From Nonomuraea aurantiaca (GTDB lineage: Bacteria > Actinomycetota > Actinomycetes > Streptosporangiales > Streptosporangiaceae), in contig NZ_JAIWNB010000047.1 in NCBI RefSeq assembly GCF_020215705.1, forward strand, positions 1 through 47,233: DNA of 47,233 bases. The letters run 5' to 3'. Positions 31,229 through 40,160 of the stretch are shown here, in pieces. The notes beneath the pieces are model-generated. The model was not told where the DNA came from. It was given only the letters and a program-made list of their open reading frames with translations, and did not search any database. How positions within the stretch are numbered: the first letter of the stretch is position 1; the number at the start of each line of letters is the position of its first letter. The position numbers and the translations under genes were made by a program.

Positions 31229-31990
31229 ATGTCGGCTAACGAGGATCCGATGGCACTGGCCGAACTGTTGTGGGGCCTGCGGAAGCCGCGCACCAGGGGC
31301 CCCAGGCCCGCCTTCGACCTCGCCCAGGTGGCCGACGCCGCTGTCAAGGTCGCCGATACCGAGGGACTGGAGGCGGTGTCGATGCATCGGGTAGCCGCCG
31401 AGCTCGGCCTCACCAAAATGGCCCTGTACCGCTATGTCAACGGCAAATCTGAGCTGAGTGCAATCATGATCGAGGCGGCGGTCGGCACACCCCCCGACTT
31501 GAGCGGCGTGACCAGCTGGCGGACCAAGCTGGAAGAGTATGCCCGCCAACTGTCCGCCGCCTGGCGACGCCACCCCTGGCTGCCGTCGATCACCGTGGGC
31601 GACCGCGTCATGGGTCCATGCGAAACTGGATGGCCCGAAAGAGCCCTCAGCGCTCTGGCCGACACGCCCCTGACCGAACGCGAACGGCTGGACGCGGTCA
31701 TGCTGGTCTCCCACCACATCCGCGCCACCCACCCAGCCGCCACCCAAGGCACTCAGACCTGGACGGACGGCAGCGCCGCCACCATCATGCGCGACCTGCT
31801 ACTCCGCAACGCCGACCGTTTCCCGCTGCTGGCCACCACCATGGCCATCCCCTCGGCCACCACGACCCAGGAGTTCGGCCTGCACACCCTCCTCGACGGC
31901 CTCGAACACACCATCACCCAACGCACTCGAATCAGCGGCGACGAAGCGGGTGTTCCACAGGACTATGGCGTTCAAGACAAGCCCGAGTGA
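31229..31990 (+). CDS. TetR-family regulator, 3' end altered by a Tn3 piece
   Basis: 253 residues from MSANEDPMALAELLWGLRKP; GGGAGG precedes the ATG. The helix-turn-helix is VSMHRVAAELGLTKMALYRYVNG, and the C-terminal half resembles the TetR_C tetracycline-repressor-type domain (RRHPWLPSITVG, then HTLLDGLEHTITQR). About the last 15 codons (after 31945) are read antisense to a transposase fragment, so the native tail is replaced. The core domains are complete, so it may still work. It probably regulates the divergent DHFR-like gene. Confidence 0.82.
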   Translation: MSANEDPMALAELLWGLRKPRTRGPRPAFDLAQVADAAVKVADTEGLEAVSMHRVAAELGLTKMALYRYVNGKSELSAIMIEAAVGTPPDLSGVTSWRTKLEEYARQLSAAWRRHPWLPSITVGDRVMGPCETGWPERALSALADTPLTERERLDAVMLVSHHIRATHPAATQGTQTWTDGSAATIMRDLLLRNADRFPLLATTMAIPSATTTQEFGLHTLLDGLEHTITQRTRISGDEAGVPQDYGVQDKPE

Positions 31991-32230
31991 GCCGAGTTGG
32001 TCTTCCTGACCGTCGCGATAGGCCTGGTGGATGCGGCCGCGGCGGCCGTGGCAGATCTCGCGGGCCAGGGTGTGGCGTGCCTCCTGGATGGTGAGTTGCC
32101 GGTTGACCCGACGCCGATAGGTGTCGTCGATTGGGTCGATCACGGCCAGCAGGTGCAGGGTCTTGGCGATCCGGCCGTACTCGGCGAAGGCTTGGCCGAG
32201 CGGGGTTGGGCGGCCCTCGCGGCCGAACAT
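31940..32230 (-). pseudogene. tnpA: Tn3-family transposase C-terminal piece
   Basis: The minus frame reads MFGREGRPTPLGQAFAEYGR, then DPIDDTYRRRVNRQLTIQEA (catalytic Glu region), then RHTLAREICHG, GQEDQLGSLGLVLNAIVLWN, and breaks off after WNTR where the TetR tail begins. It is close to the corresponding part of the transposase at 17740-18020. The 5' two thirds are absent here; a matching N-terminal part lies at 35570-37094 on the same strand. Confidence 0.82.
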
Positions 32231-32407
32231 CGCTGACCTTCACCTCGACCATGGCAGCGCGTGACACGGTGGCCACCACGTTGCCGGTCGCCAAGGTCCG
32301 GATGGACAGCCCGCCTGAACGGTGTCTCACTTGATCGCGGCGGCGCCGACCATCTGACCACCGTCGAGTACCGGAGGGGCGGCTCTGGCGCGAAGATCCA
32401 CCGCTGA

Positions 32408-32824
32408 TCCCTCGACGCGTCCACCGCCCTGCTCAAGACGGGCTCCGACAGTTTGGTTCACCCCACCGAGGGGTGGACCAGCCCGGTGTGGGCACTCCAG
32501 GGCGGCGTGTTCACCGGCGGCAACGACATCGTCGTCGGGTTGTGTCCCGACGGCGCGCCTCCCGTCAGCTACATGCCGGGCGGCACGGCAAACATCTACG
32601 GCGACTACCGCAAGTCCTGCCTGCACCGCGTCACGGTCTCCGCCGACCGCGCCACGCTCGACGTCCACTACCTGACGACCGCACCCGGCAACGCGCAGAA
32701 TGTCGCGTACTGGCCCGCGAGCGGAGAGCTGTGGCTGGTCAACGAGTTCCGCGGGGACTATGACGGCGTGTACGGGAGCGACCGCCTGGTGCCGGCGTTG
32801 AGCTGCCCGGATCTCACGTGCTAA
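32408..32824 (+). pseudogene. hypothetical protein, 5' end missing
   Basis: An open frame without a convincing start reads STALLKTGSDSLVHPTEGWT, then PVSYMPGGTANIYGDYRKSC, then VAYWPASGELWLVNEFRGDY and ends in a Cys-containing tail (SCPDLTC). Three Cys residues and many aromatics suggest an exported protein. The upstream part was probably lost at a transposon junction near 32230-32400. It converges on and overlaps by 4 bp the membrane protein at 32821. I do not recognise the family. Confidence 0.5.
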
Positions 32825-33357
32825 GAGCCGGGCCCGCCGGCCGGAACGGGAGCCGGTCGCGGCGCGGCCGTCGCCCTTGCCCTGACGTGGATGCCGCCGA
32901 CCCTGGCCAGCATCGTCGACACGTTGAGCAGGATGATCGCCGCCTTCAGCGCGTTCGCTCCCACGTCGTGCGCCGCCATCCAGCGGCCCAGTTCTGGACC
33001 GAACACGTGCGTCGCGCCGTACGAGAAGGCGACCTTCGTCAGGGTGATGGCGACCCAGGCGGTCACGTAGGCAAGCCCGGCCCTGGAGTACACGGCCTGC
33101 TTGTCCGGCACGTACTCGAACCGCATGAACGAGACCGCGGCCAGTCCCATCGCCAGGCCGAGCACGGTGGCCGCGGCTTCGAGCAGCAGCCCGGTGCCCG
33201 ACAGCTCGAAGCCGTCGAAGAAGATCGGAACCAGCGCCGCCGCCCCTGCCACAGGGCGCAGGAGCCGGAACAGCCCCACCTTCCGCCGGCCGATGTCGCT
33301 TTCGATGGCGATCGCGAAGATGATCAGGTTGAGGAGGAATACGCTCACATCGCTCAT
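32821..33357 (-). CDS. membrane protein, DUF1453/CcdC-like
   Basis: 178 residues from MSDVSVFLLNLIIFAIAIES. There are about five hydrophobic segments, with RRKVGLFRLLRPVAGAAAL after the first and YVTAWVAITLTKVAFSYGA later. The pattern recalls actinomycete CcdC/DUF1453-type membrane proteins, but I am not certain. It follows the two-component genes on the same strand after about 60 bp, so it may be part of or next to that regulon. Confidence 0.65.
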   Translation of the reverse strand: MSDVSVFLLNLIIFAIAIESDIGRRKVGLFRLLRPVAGAAALVPIFFDGFELSGTGLLLEAAATVLGLAMGLAAVSFMRFEYVPDKQAVYSRAGLAYVTAWVAITLTKVAFSYGATHVFGPELGRWMAAHDVGANALKAAIILLNVSTMLARVGGIHVRARATAAPRPAPVPAGGPGS

Positions 33358-33416
33358 GGCAGACGACGGTAGGTCGTAGGGCCGGGGCCGATCGTCAAGC
33401 CGGAGGTTGGTTCGCG

Positions 33417-34058
33417 TCAACCCGTAGGTTGAGAGTCGGAGGCGATCCCCCGCCGGTAGGCGTAACGGACGGCCTGCGCGCGGTCCCGCGCCCCGATCTT
33501 CGCGAAGATGCGGTTGATGTGCGTTTTCACCGTGGCCTCGCTCACGCGCAGCCGCTGCACGATCTCCCGGTTGGACAGCCCCGCCGCGACCAGCTTGAGC
33601 ACTTCCAGCTCGCGGTTCGTCAACCCGTCCGGAGGCTCGGGGGGCGGAGCGGCGTCGAAGAGCGACTCGCGGACCCGCTTGGTGAGCAGGCTGCGTCCCT
33701 CAGCGGCGGCGGCCACCGCCTGGTAGATGTCCTCGCGTGAGGCGTCCTTGGTCAGGTAGCTGAGCGCGCCCGCGCGCAACGCCGCCGCGATCTCCCGCTG
33801 ATCGGAGTAGGTGGTGAGCACGGCCACGCCGGTCCGCGGGTGTTCACGACCGATCCACCGGATGGCCTCGACGCCGTCCAGTTCGGGCATGCGCAGGTCC
33901 ATCAGCACCACGTCGGGACGGTGCGCCGCCACGGCCGCGACCGCGTCCGCGCCGGTGCCCGCCGTCGCGACCACCTCCACGTCGGGCAGCAGGCCGAGCA
34001 GGACCGCCAGTCCGTCGCGGACGACCGGGTGGTCGTCGGCCACGACCACCTTGATCAC
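33417..34058 (-). CDS. NarL/LuxR-type response regulator
   Basis: 213 residues from GTG. Receiver domain: acidic pocket VVVADDHP (Asp8, Asp9), phospho-acceptor Asp54 in VVLMDLRMPELDG, Thr82/83 and Lys104 in LTKDAS. C-terminal LuxR helix-turn-helix: LTNRELEVLKLVAAGLSNRE and SEATVKTHINRIFAKIGARD. The start codon overlaps the kinase stop (GTGA), so the pair is coupled. Complete. Confidence 0.92.
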   Translation of the reverse strand: MIKVVVADDHPVVRDGLAVLLGLLPDVEVVATAGTGADAVAAVAAHRPDVVLMDLRMPELDGVEAIRWIGREHPRTGVAVLTTYSDQREIAAALRAGALSYLTKDASREDIYQAVAAAAEGRSLLTKRVRESLFDAAPPPEPPDGLTNRELEVLKLVAAGLSNREIVQRLRVSEATVKTHINRIFAKIGARDRAQAVRYAYRRGIASDSQPTG

Positions 34059-35179
34059 AGTGGGATCCGCATGTCGACGTGCCACTCCTCTCCCTTGGGG
34101 GCCGCGCTCAGCGTCCCGCCCAGCCGCTCCGCCCGTTCCCTGAGCCCGAGCAGCCCGAAGCCGGGGCCGACCGGCGCGGCAGGGCCCTGGCTGACAACGC
34201 TCAGCGTGGCGTGTGTGCCGTAAGCGAGGCGTATGCGCACGGGGCTTCCCGGCGCGTGCTTGCGTGCGTTCGTGAGCGCCTCCTGCACACCCCGATACAG
34301 CGTCAGGGCGACGTCGGCGGACAGCTCCGCGGATGCCGCCTCCATCTCCAGCTCCGCGGGCTTGCCGGCACGGTCGGCGTAGGCCGTGGCCAGGCCGGTC
34401 AGCAGCTCCTCCAGTGGCAGCGCCTCGTCCCGCAGCGCGAGAATGGCGCGCCTGGTCTCCACCAGCCCCTCGTCGGCCAGTTCCTGCGCCCGCCGGAGGA
34501 AGACTCTGATCCGCTCGTCCTCCGCCCCCTCCTCCACCAGCGCGTCCACCACCTTGAGCTGCACCGAGAGCGCCGACAGCGCGTGCGCCTGGATGTCGTG
34601 GATCTCCCTGGCGATCCGCGAACGCTCGGCCAGCGCCGCCGCCCTGGCCTGCTCCTGCGCCGCCCGTTCGGCGTTGCCCAGGAGCAGCTCTGCCTGCTCC
34701 GCGCGCTGCAGCACCTGCTTCCTGAACGTCCCGAGCAACACGCACGCCACCAGCACCGAGACGTGCGCGACCAGGTACGGCCAGGGCGGGGAGGGCCTCA
34801 GCGAGACCGTGGCCGCGACGGTCGCGAACGTGATCGGCAGGACCTGGCGCGGCGGCAGCCTGGCTCCGGCGTCGATGAGCGCCACGGCGGGGAACGCGAC
34901 GGCCACGCCCGCACCCGCACCCGTCAGCGCGGCCCCCGCGACGCCCATCAGCAGCAGCGCCACGACCAGCGAACGGCGGCCGAGCCAGTCCGAGGCCAGC
35001 CAGAGCAGCCATCCCGCGCTCGCCGCCGCGAGCAGCCCGGCCATCACGACGGGACGGCGGTCGATCAGGCCGGGATCCGTCCGCATGATGGTGACCAGGA
35101 GGACCACCAGCCCGGCGAGCCGGACCGCGCGGAGCGGCCACGTGAGCCGGCCGCGGTGTGGGAGCGCGAAGACGAACAT
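34055..35179 (-). CDS. HisKA_3-type sensor histidine kinase
   Basis: 374 residues. The N-terminal half has about five membrane helices with short loops, so sensing is probably in or at the membrane. A coiled linker (about 155-185) leads to the dimerisation box ERSRIAREIH194DIQAH, then GVQEALTNARKHA (N box) and GFGLLGLRERAERLGG (G box) of the HATPase. NarL-type partner of the downstream response regulator. The frame is complete; an 8-kb neighbourhood of mobile DNA surrounds it. The stimulus is unknown. Confidence 0.9.
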   Translation of the reverse strand: MFVFALPHRGRLTWPLRAVRLAGLVVLLVTIMRTDPGLIDRRPVVMAGLLAAASAGWLLWLASDWLGRRSLVVALLLMGVAGAALTGAGAGVAVAFPAVALIDAGARLPPRQVLPITFATVAATVSLRPSPPWPYLVAHVSVLVACVLLGTFRKQVLQRAEQAELLLGNAERAAQEQARAAALAERSRIAREIHDIQAHALSALSVQLKVVDALVEEGAEDERIRVFLRRAQELADEGLVETRRAILALRDEALPLEELLTGLATAYADRAGKPAELEMEAASAELSADVALTLYRGVQEALTNARKHAPGSPVRIRLAYGTHATLSVVSQGPAAPVGPGFGLLGLRERAERLGGTLSAAPKGEEWHVDMRIPL

Positions 35180-35569
35180 CTACCGCACCCGGATCGCTTC
35201 CGACACATTCACGCACCGAATGTACGGCACGCTCGGTGGTACTCCTCGACCCGGACGCCACCCGGTTCCGTCCGTGGCAGCCCGAAGCGGCAGGGCATTA
35301 CAGCAGGTCAGTTAAGGGGCCGCCCGCATTTGGCGGTTGGTGACACATCCGTTAACGGCACCCCAACATGCCGTACGGACCCCCAGATACTGTGCGTCAA
35401 GTAGCCGCTCACACTACTTGAAGTACTTGCTTCATGACCGAGAGTCACCAAAGATAATCGGCATCGACAAGGTCGGCCCGCAGGCGATCCGGCGCGAGAA
35501 CACCAGCCTCCTCACCCAGATGATCGCCAACCTCGAAGCCCGGCTCACCGAACCGGCGACAGGCTGACC
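35180..35569. other. 390-bp junction region with a dyad
   Basis: Upstream of the kinase no gene is clear. CAAGTAG (35398-35404) and CTACTTG (35414-35420) form a 7-bp dyad followed by the palindrome AAGTACTT (35421-35428), possibly a regulator site. A plus-strand frame ending at 35567 (QAIRRENTSLLTQMIANLEA) could be a small gene tail. The transposase sequence begins near 35570. Confidence 0.4.
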
Positions 35570-37094
35570 AGGGCCGTCGAGACGCTCGGCCATCTGCTGC
35601 CAGGCGGCATGAAGCACCCGCACCCGCTCAGCCAAGTGCTTCTCGACCGGTGCCTCCAGGTTCAGGCCGGCCAGCACGTCCTCGCGCACCGCCTGCCACT
35701 GCGCCCCGTACAGCAGCCTGGCCCGCGGATCGGACCACCGGTGGGAGGGGGAGGCGAAGATGTCGCGTCCGTGTAGCGCGCGTCAACTGCTCCAGGACGC
35801 ACATCACGTACGCGTTCCGGTCGACCGAGCCCGTCGGCAGGTCGGGGTTGGCATAGACGGCGCACCGCCGCACGGGCGGCACCAGCTTGTCGTCGATCTC
35901 CTTGAGCAGCAGCGGCTTCTGCTTCACCTTGCGCCGGGCCAAAGCCGGGAGCCGCTTGACCGCTGCCAGCACCCGCCGACCACCGGAGGCTGCGCCCCGC
36001 GCGGCCGACTCGCCCAGCAACGCAAGGAACGGGCGGACGGTGTTGTGCCGCTCGGCCAGCGTGCGTCGCATCACGCTGTCGCCGCCGTCGTCCTCCTCGT
36101 CCCCGATCATGGCTTCGACCTGCTCCAGGGCCTGGTGTACCTGCTCGCGGGAGGCGACGGTCTCCACCGCTTTCCATAGCGCGGCCACGTCCAGGTCGAT
36201 CTGGGTCTCCTCCACCAAGTGGAGCCGTTCAACCAAGACCCGCGAGGCGCGCGCCAGCGTGCGAGAGGCCTTCTGCAGGCGCGGCAGCATGACCAGACGT
36301 TCCTTGTCGGTCGCCCGCCGTGCGGGATTGATCAGCTTGGTGGCCATCAGCAGCGCGAACAGGTCCAGCGCGTCATCGATGGCCGTCGCCTCCAGATGCC
36401 GTACCACCGCGCACACCATCGCGGTGCGCTTGGGCTCACCGGCGCGGGCCAGGTTCGGGGTTTTGCTGCCCAGCCCGTAGCGGGCCAGTGCCGACAATCG
36501 ATTGGGCGGGACGTGTGCCAGCTTCACCCGGCCCAGCCGGAAGGCGGCGATCTCCTCCACTCGTTCCAACGGCCGGGCCATCCCGGTGCCGGAGAGTCGT
36601 GTCGGTGAGCGCCGCAGCCGCTCCAGGTGCGACCAGCGCTTGCCTTCGGGTATCTCCAGCAGGTCGATCAGTTCTCCCGGCAGCGCCGGGTCGGCTCGAC
36701 GGGTGGCCTTGGCCACTGTGGCGTGCAGTCGCTTGTCGGTGGCCGTGCGCACCTCAGAAACCTGGCGGGCTGTCTACTTGCGCCGGATGCAGTCCTTGAC
36801 GCACGAGGGATCTTCGATCCGTAGCTGCTCGGCCAGGTACTCCACCACCGGCCACGGCACATTCAGGGGATCCTCCAGGAACAACCCGATGTACCGCACG
36901 GTCGTCAGTTGCAGCGCGAACCCGAGCTGGTGCGACTTCGTGCGGCGCAGAGCGATCAGATCCCGGCCTACATCGTCCAAGTAGAAGAAGCGCTCCAGCT
37001 CCGACCGCATCGGCACCTCGGCGAACGCGCCGTACGCCGCAGCCTGCTCATCGGTCAGAAACTCCACCGGCACGACGGGGACGATAGCGATCAA
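35570..37094 (-). pseudogene. tnpA: Tn3-family transposase, 5' half, broken
   Basis: Starts near VPVEFLTDEQAAAYGAFAEV (DUF4158) and continues to PWPVVEYLAEQLRIEDPSC, stops at 36774, and resumes in another frame at RTATDKRLHATVAKATRRAD. It runs to NPDLPTGSVDRNAYVMCVLE, then a shift near 35765 gives FASPSHRWSDPRARLLYGAQ in a third frame, ending near AAWQQMAERLD. The catalytic core is absent. Its terminal repeat lies upstream at 37163-37206. The C-terminal piece at 31940-32230 may come from the same element; about 400 residues between them are missing. Confidence 0.85.
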
Positions 37095-37162
37095 TCAGAT
37101 CCGCACGTCGGCCCCTTGATCGAAACGTTGCGAACGCGGAGATACGCGACAACCCGCATCAA

Positions 37163-37206
37163 GATCGTTCTCAGCGCTAATGGCTGTACCGCTGTTCCTC
37201 AACCCC
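37163..37206 (-). repeat. Tn3-type terminal inverted repeat
   Basis: Read from 37206 on the minus strand it starts GGGGTTGAGGAACAGCGG and ends GCGCTGAGAACGATC. It aligns without gaps over 44 bp to the ends at 15348 and 22246, differing mainly in the middle. It lies 70-110 bp outside the tnpA start, so it marks that element's end. Confidence 0.8.
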
Positions 37207-37233
37207 GTTGTCGCCACCGCCGCCCGCACAGGC

Positions 37234-38046
37234 TCAGAACCGGTAGCGGAGAATGCGGGCCCCTTGCCGCGACAAGGCCGTGCTGCGGGCGGTGAGACGG
37301 GTCAGCGCGCGTAGGGGTTGCGGGAACAGGGCTATTTCCGGTGCGCGGGTGAGGATCTGCTCCTCGATCAGTTCGAGGCCCGCGTCCCAGGACTCTGGTT
37401 CGTGTGGGTCGTCGAAGCCCTGGGCGGCTTTGATGCCGAGCGCCTTGATGGTCGGGTGGTACTTCATGGCCCAGGCGGCGAAGCGGGTGTAGCCGTTGAG
37501 CGCGAGCTCGCCCGAAGGGAAATGGCCGGCCAGCGCGCGGGTCATCGCCTGGAAGGAGTCGCCGGGCATGAAGGGGAGCAGCCCCTCGGCGACGATCATC
37601 GCCGGCCGGTCATCGGGGATGGCTGTGAGCCAGTCGGAGCTGGTGAGGTCGGCTCCGACCAGGTGGGAACGGCCGGGCAGACATTCGGCCCGCAGGTGCA
37701 CCACTTCGGGGAAGTCGATGTCGTACCAGTCGACGCCGGGCGGGGGATCACAGCGGAACATCCTGGTGTCCAGGCCGCAGCCCAGGTCGAGCACCACGCA
37801 TCCGGGATGAGCGGCGATGTAGGCGCGGACGACGCCGTCGAGCTTCTTGGCGCGCAGTGCCGTGGTGAGGACGAGGTTGGGCTTGACCTTCAGCTTGCCG
37901 AAGTCGTAATCGATGTTGCCGGCCAGGTCGGCGGAGAGCGTGTCGCCGAGGATCGGGCTGGGCTGCCCGGCGTCCAGGGCTCTGGCGTGGAGAGTGAGCA
38001 GCAGCGTTTCCTGGATCAGCCCGAGCTTGGGTTGCCAACGGTGCAT
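37234..38046 (-). CDS. SAM-dependent O-methyltransferase, TcmP/LCM-like
   Basis: 270 residues from MHRWQPKLGLIQETLLLTLH. SAM-binding motif I is VVLDLGCGLDTRMFR (86-98), followed by VDWYDIDFPEVVHLRAE and MIVAEGLLPFM, the layout of leucine-carboxyl-methyltransferase/TcmP-type enzymes, which act in polyketide tailoring. It is the last gene of a three-gene minus-strand unit, 9 bp after the GbsR-type regulator. The substrate is unknown. Confidence 0.85.
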   Translation of the reverse strand: MHRWQPKLGLIQETLLLTLHARALDAGQPSPILGDTLSADLAGNIDYDFGKLKVKPNLVLTTALRAKKLDGVVRAYIAAHPGCVVLDLGCGLDTRMFRCDPPPGVDWYDIDFPEVVHLRAECLPGRSHLVGADLTSSDWLTAIPDDRPAMIVAEGLLPFMPGDSFQAMTRALAGHFPSGELALNGYTRFAAWAMKYHPTIKALGIKAAQGFDDPHEPESWDAGLELIEEQILTRAPEIALFPQPLRALTRLTARSTALSRQGARILRYRF

Positions 38047-38055
38047 GGGGATTCC

Positions 38056-38511
38056 TTAACGGCGTAGCGGATGACGGGCCGCGAGGTTCTGCAGCCACGT
38101 CAGGGAGTCGTGGGCGGCCTTGATGCGCTCGGTGCGGTGGCCCTCGCCGCCCGCGATGTCGAGCCCTTCGTCGGCGATCTCGCCGAACGCGCTCAGGCTT
38201 TCGAGCTTGCGCTGGATGACTTTCTGCCAGGCGTCGTCTTCGATGCGGTAGTAGGAGACGCGATCGCCGGGCCTTCTCACCTTCTTGACCAGGCCGATGG
38301 CCGTGAGAAACCGCATGTTCGACGTGAGCGAGGCCCGGCTGGCCTGGATGACCTCCGCGATCTGCCCGGCGGACTGCTCGGCCGGATCACAGATCATGAG
38401 CCAGCCGAGGATGCGTCCGGTGATGGGCGGCAGCCCCCACTCCTCGACGCAGAAGGCTGCCACCCGTTCCACCCAGCCGAGCAGCCGGTCCTGCTGTTCC
38501 TCAGTGCTCAT
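38056..38511 (-). CDS. GbsR/MarR-family regulator
   Basis: 151 residues, MSTEEQQDRLLGWVERVAAF. The winged helix shows EEWGLPPITGRILGWLMICD, SAGQIAEVIQASRASLTSNM and VKKVRRPGDRVSYYRIEDDA, as in GbsR-type regulators. It lies between the hydrolase and methyltransferase genes on the same strand. A long dyad upstream of the operon (39496-39527) may be its binding site, giving autoregulation. Confidence 0.85.
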   Translation of the reverse strand: MSTEEQQDRLLGWVERVAAFCVEEWGLPPITGRILGWLMICDPAEQSAGQIAEVIQASRASLTSNMRFLTAIGLVKKVRRPGDRVSYYRIEDDAWQKVIQRKLESLSAFGEIADEGLDIAGGEGHRTERIKAAHDSLTWLQNLAARHPLRR

Positions 38512-38544
38512 CGTCGCATCCTCCGTTGTTGATCGTGTGCCGGT

Positions 38545-39474
38545 TCACTGTGTCATGGCGGCCACCGACTCGTAGGTGGGTGTCGGGGTGATGTCCGCGA
38601 GCCGGGTCCTGCGCAGGTAGAGGTCAAACCAGTCGATCGCGAGCGCCATCGCCTCCTCCAGGCCCGGGCCGGTGTAGAGGCCGAGCACGTCGTAGGGCAG
38701 CACCGCGAGCCGCTTGGGCTCGCCCGCCTTGGCGAAGGCGCTTTGCGCCTCCTCGAGCATGTGGTACGGGTCCCAGCCGCCGTTGGCGATCATCAGCAGT
38801 GGCGTCGGTGCGAGCCGGTGGATGAGGTTCTCCGGTGCGAAGGTGAGCAGGTGCTCGGCTGAGTCGAGGGTCTTCTCGTTGCGGTAGGTGGGAAACAGGC
38901 GGGTCGACATATCCGGGGTGTCCCTCACGCTGTCGCCCTCCAGCGTCAGGTGCGGCACGCGAGCACTCTGCCCGCCTTCGTAGCGCCGGTGCCAGTCCTG
39001 CTGCAGTTGGTCGCGCAGCGCGTGGACACCGGCACGGCCCAGGAGGCGTTCCATGTACCGCCATCCGTTCCACACGCTGGGGCTCTGCACGACGACGCAC
39101 TTGATGCGCCGATCGAGCACGGCGGCCTGAGCCGCCACCGAGCCGCCGATGCTCACCCCCCACACCCCGATCCGCTCCGGCTGCACTTCGGGACGGGTCT
39201 GCAGGTAGGACACGGCGCTGCGGAAGTCCTCCACCTGCCGCTCCGGGTAGTCCAGGCCGCGCGGCTCGCCTTCGCTGGAGCCGACCGTGCGGTAGTCGAT
39301 GGCCAACACCGCGAAGCCGGCCTTGACGAAGTACGGCGCGAAGAACGCCAGCGCCTCTTTGACCATCACCCCGCTGTGCCCGAGCACCAGCCCGGGGACC
39401 GGGTCGCTCGTCTCGGGCAGGTAGAGATCGCCCGCACAGCGGGTGCCGACGCTGTTGAAGGTCACGTGTTCCAT
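38545..39474 (-). CDS. alpha/beta hydrolase
   Basis: 309 residues from MEHVTFNSVGTRCAGDLYLP; GGAG lies eight bases before this ATG, better than the ATG four codons upstream. Nucleophile elbow G-V-S108-I-G; LVLGHSG forms the oxyanion region; ANGGWDPYHM holds a likely catalytic Asp. No signal peptide. It resembles the YcjY/dienelactone-hydrolase-like group. First gene of the operon with the GbsR-like regulator and the methyltransferase; an upstream dyad covers its promoter. The substrate is unknown. Confidence 0.85.
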   Translation of the reverse strand: MEHVTFNSVGTRCAGDLYLPETSDPVPGLVLGHSGVMVKEALAFFAPYFVKAGFAVLAIDYRTVGSSEGEPRGLDYPERQVEDFRSAVSYLQTRPEVQPERIGVWGVSIGGSVAAQAAVLDRRIKCVVVQSPSVWNGWRYMERLLGRAGVHALRDQLQQDWHRRYEGGQSARVPHLTLEGDSVRDTPDMSTRLFPTYRNEKTLDSAEHLLTFAPENLIHRLAPTPLLMIANGGWDPYHMLEEAQSAFAKAGEPKRLAVLPYDVLGLYTGPGLEEAMALAIDWFDLYLRRTRLADITPTPTYESVAAMTQ

Positions 39475-39495
39475 GGCTTGCTCCATACTTGTTGG

Positions 39496-39527
39496 CTAGT
39501 TATTTCAAACATGACTGAAATATCTAG
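39496..39527. promoter_or_regulatory. long operator dyad upstream of the hydrolase operon
   Basis: CTAGTTATTTCA (39496-39507) and TGAAATATCTAG (39516-39527) are reverse complements at 11 of 12 positions around an 8-bp spacer. It is AT-rich within GC-rich DNA and 22 bp before the hydrolase start. Best candidate binder is the GbsR/MarR protein of this operon. Confidence 0.65.
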
Positions 39528-39797
39528 CAATGTCAATCTGGAAGGCTTTCCAGGGAGAAGGTCGCGCACCGCCGCTCACTCCGGCGCATCGGCGGCATCT
39601 ACGAGTGCCAGGGAATTTCCCTTACCCAGCGTCGCCGGCGCCGTCGAGACCTTCCTCGACTCGCGAAGAGACCTCCGCCCGCATCACCGCTGAGCACGAC
39701 CCCGCTGCCCGACGGCGCAAGCACTGACACCAAGGCGCCTTCACCACGCGGTGTGTTTCTGTCGTACTCCGGCCGTACCTGCGGTAGGGCGTCCGGC
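39528..39797. other. 270-bp region without a supportable gene
   Basis: Together with the operator and hydrolase leader the gene-free stretch is 323 bp. A plus-strand frame ending near 39725 (ETSARITAEHDPAARRRKH) is short and of unknown value. Nothing else is seen. Confidence 0.4.
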
Positions 39798-40160
39798 TCA
39801 GTTCAGCTGAGCGCCGCTCGTCGCGGCGAGGCCGGTGAGGAGTTCGAGCCGGATGCCGCCGACCTGGAGCTCGGCGGACAGCGTCATCAGTTCGGGCCGT
39901 GTTGCGCGCGAGGCGCTTGATCTCGTGCACCGTGAGGATGACGGGCGTCTCGGGGCGGCCTCCTTGAACTGGTGGGCCAGGGCGAGCGCCTTCTCCAGTC
40001 CGGGCCGGACCTTGACGCGGGTGCTGATCTGCTCCTTGAAGACCTTGTAACACTCCGCGCGGTGGAGTGCTTCGAGCTGGCTCGCCGGTTCCTGCCGGGC
40101 GGTGGACGTCCTGGCGTAGCCGATGCGGACCGGGCGCTCGGTGTGGGGCGCGGGAACCAC
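39798..40160 (-). pseudogene. serine recombinase (resolvase) N-terminal remnant
   Basis: RIGYARTSTARQEPASQLEA carries the catalytic Ser (RTST) and the N-terminal signature of resolvases; KVFKEQISTRVKVRPGLEKA, then ALALAHQFKEAA follow. A shift near 39960 moves PVILTVHEIKRLARNT to another frame, and a further change returns to LSAELQVGGIRLELLTG before a stop at 39798. The C-terminal helix-turn-helix is lost. Probably the resolvase of a Tn3 element. The 220 bp upstream to 40380 hold no clear gene. Confidence 0.8.

Noticed and set aside
30572..31747. 391-residue minus frame starting inside the TetR gene
   Set aside because: Only the part from 31096 is meaningful (DHFR-like); the upstream part is antisense to the TetR gene.
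33417..35261. 614-residue open frame joining the response regulator with an upstream Arg/Ala/Gly-rich part
   Set aside because: Only the part from the GTG at 34058 is a response regulator; upstream it is the wrong frame of the histidine kinase, which itself has complete kinase motifs.
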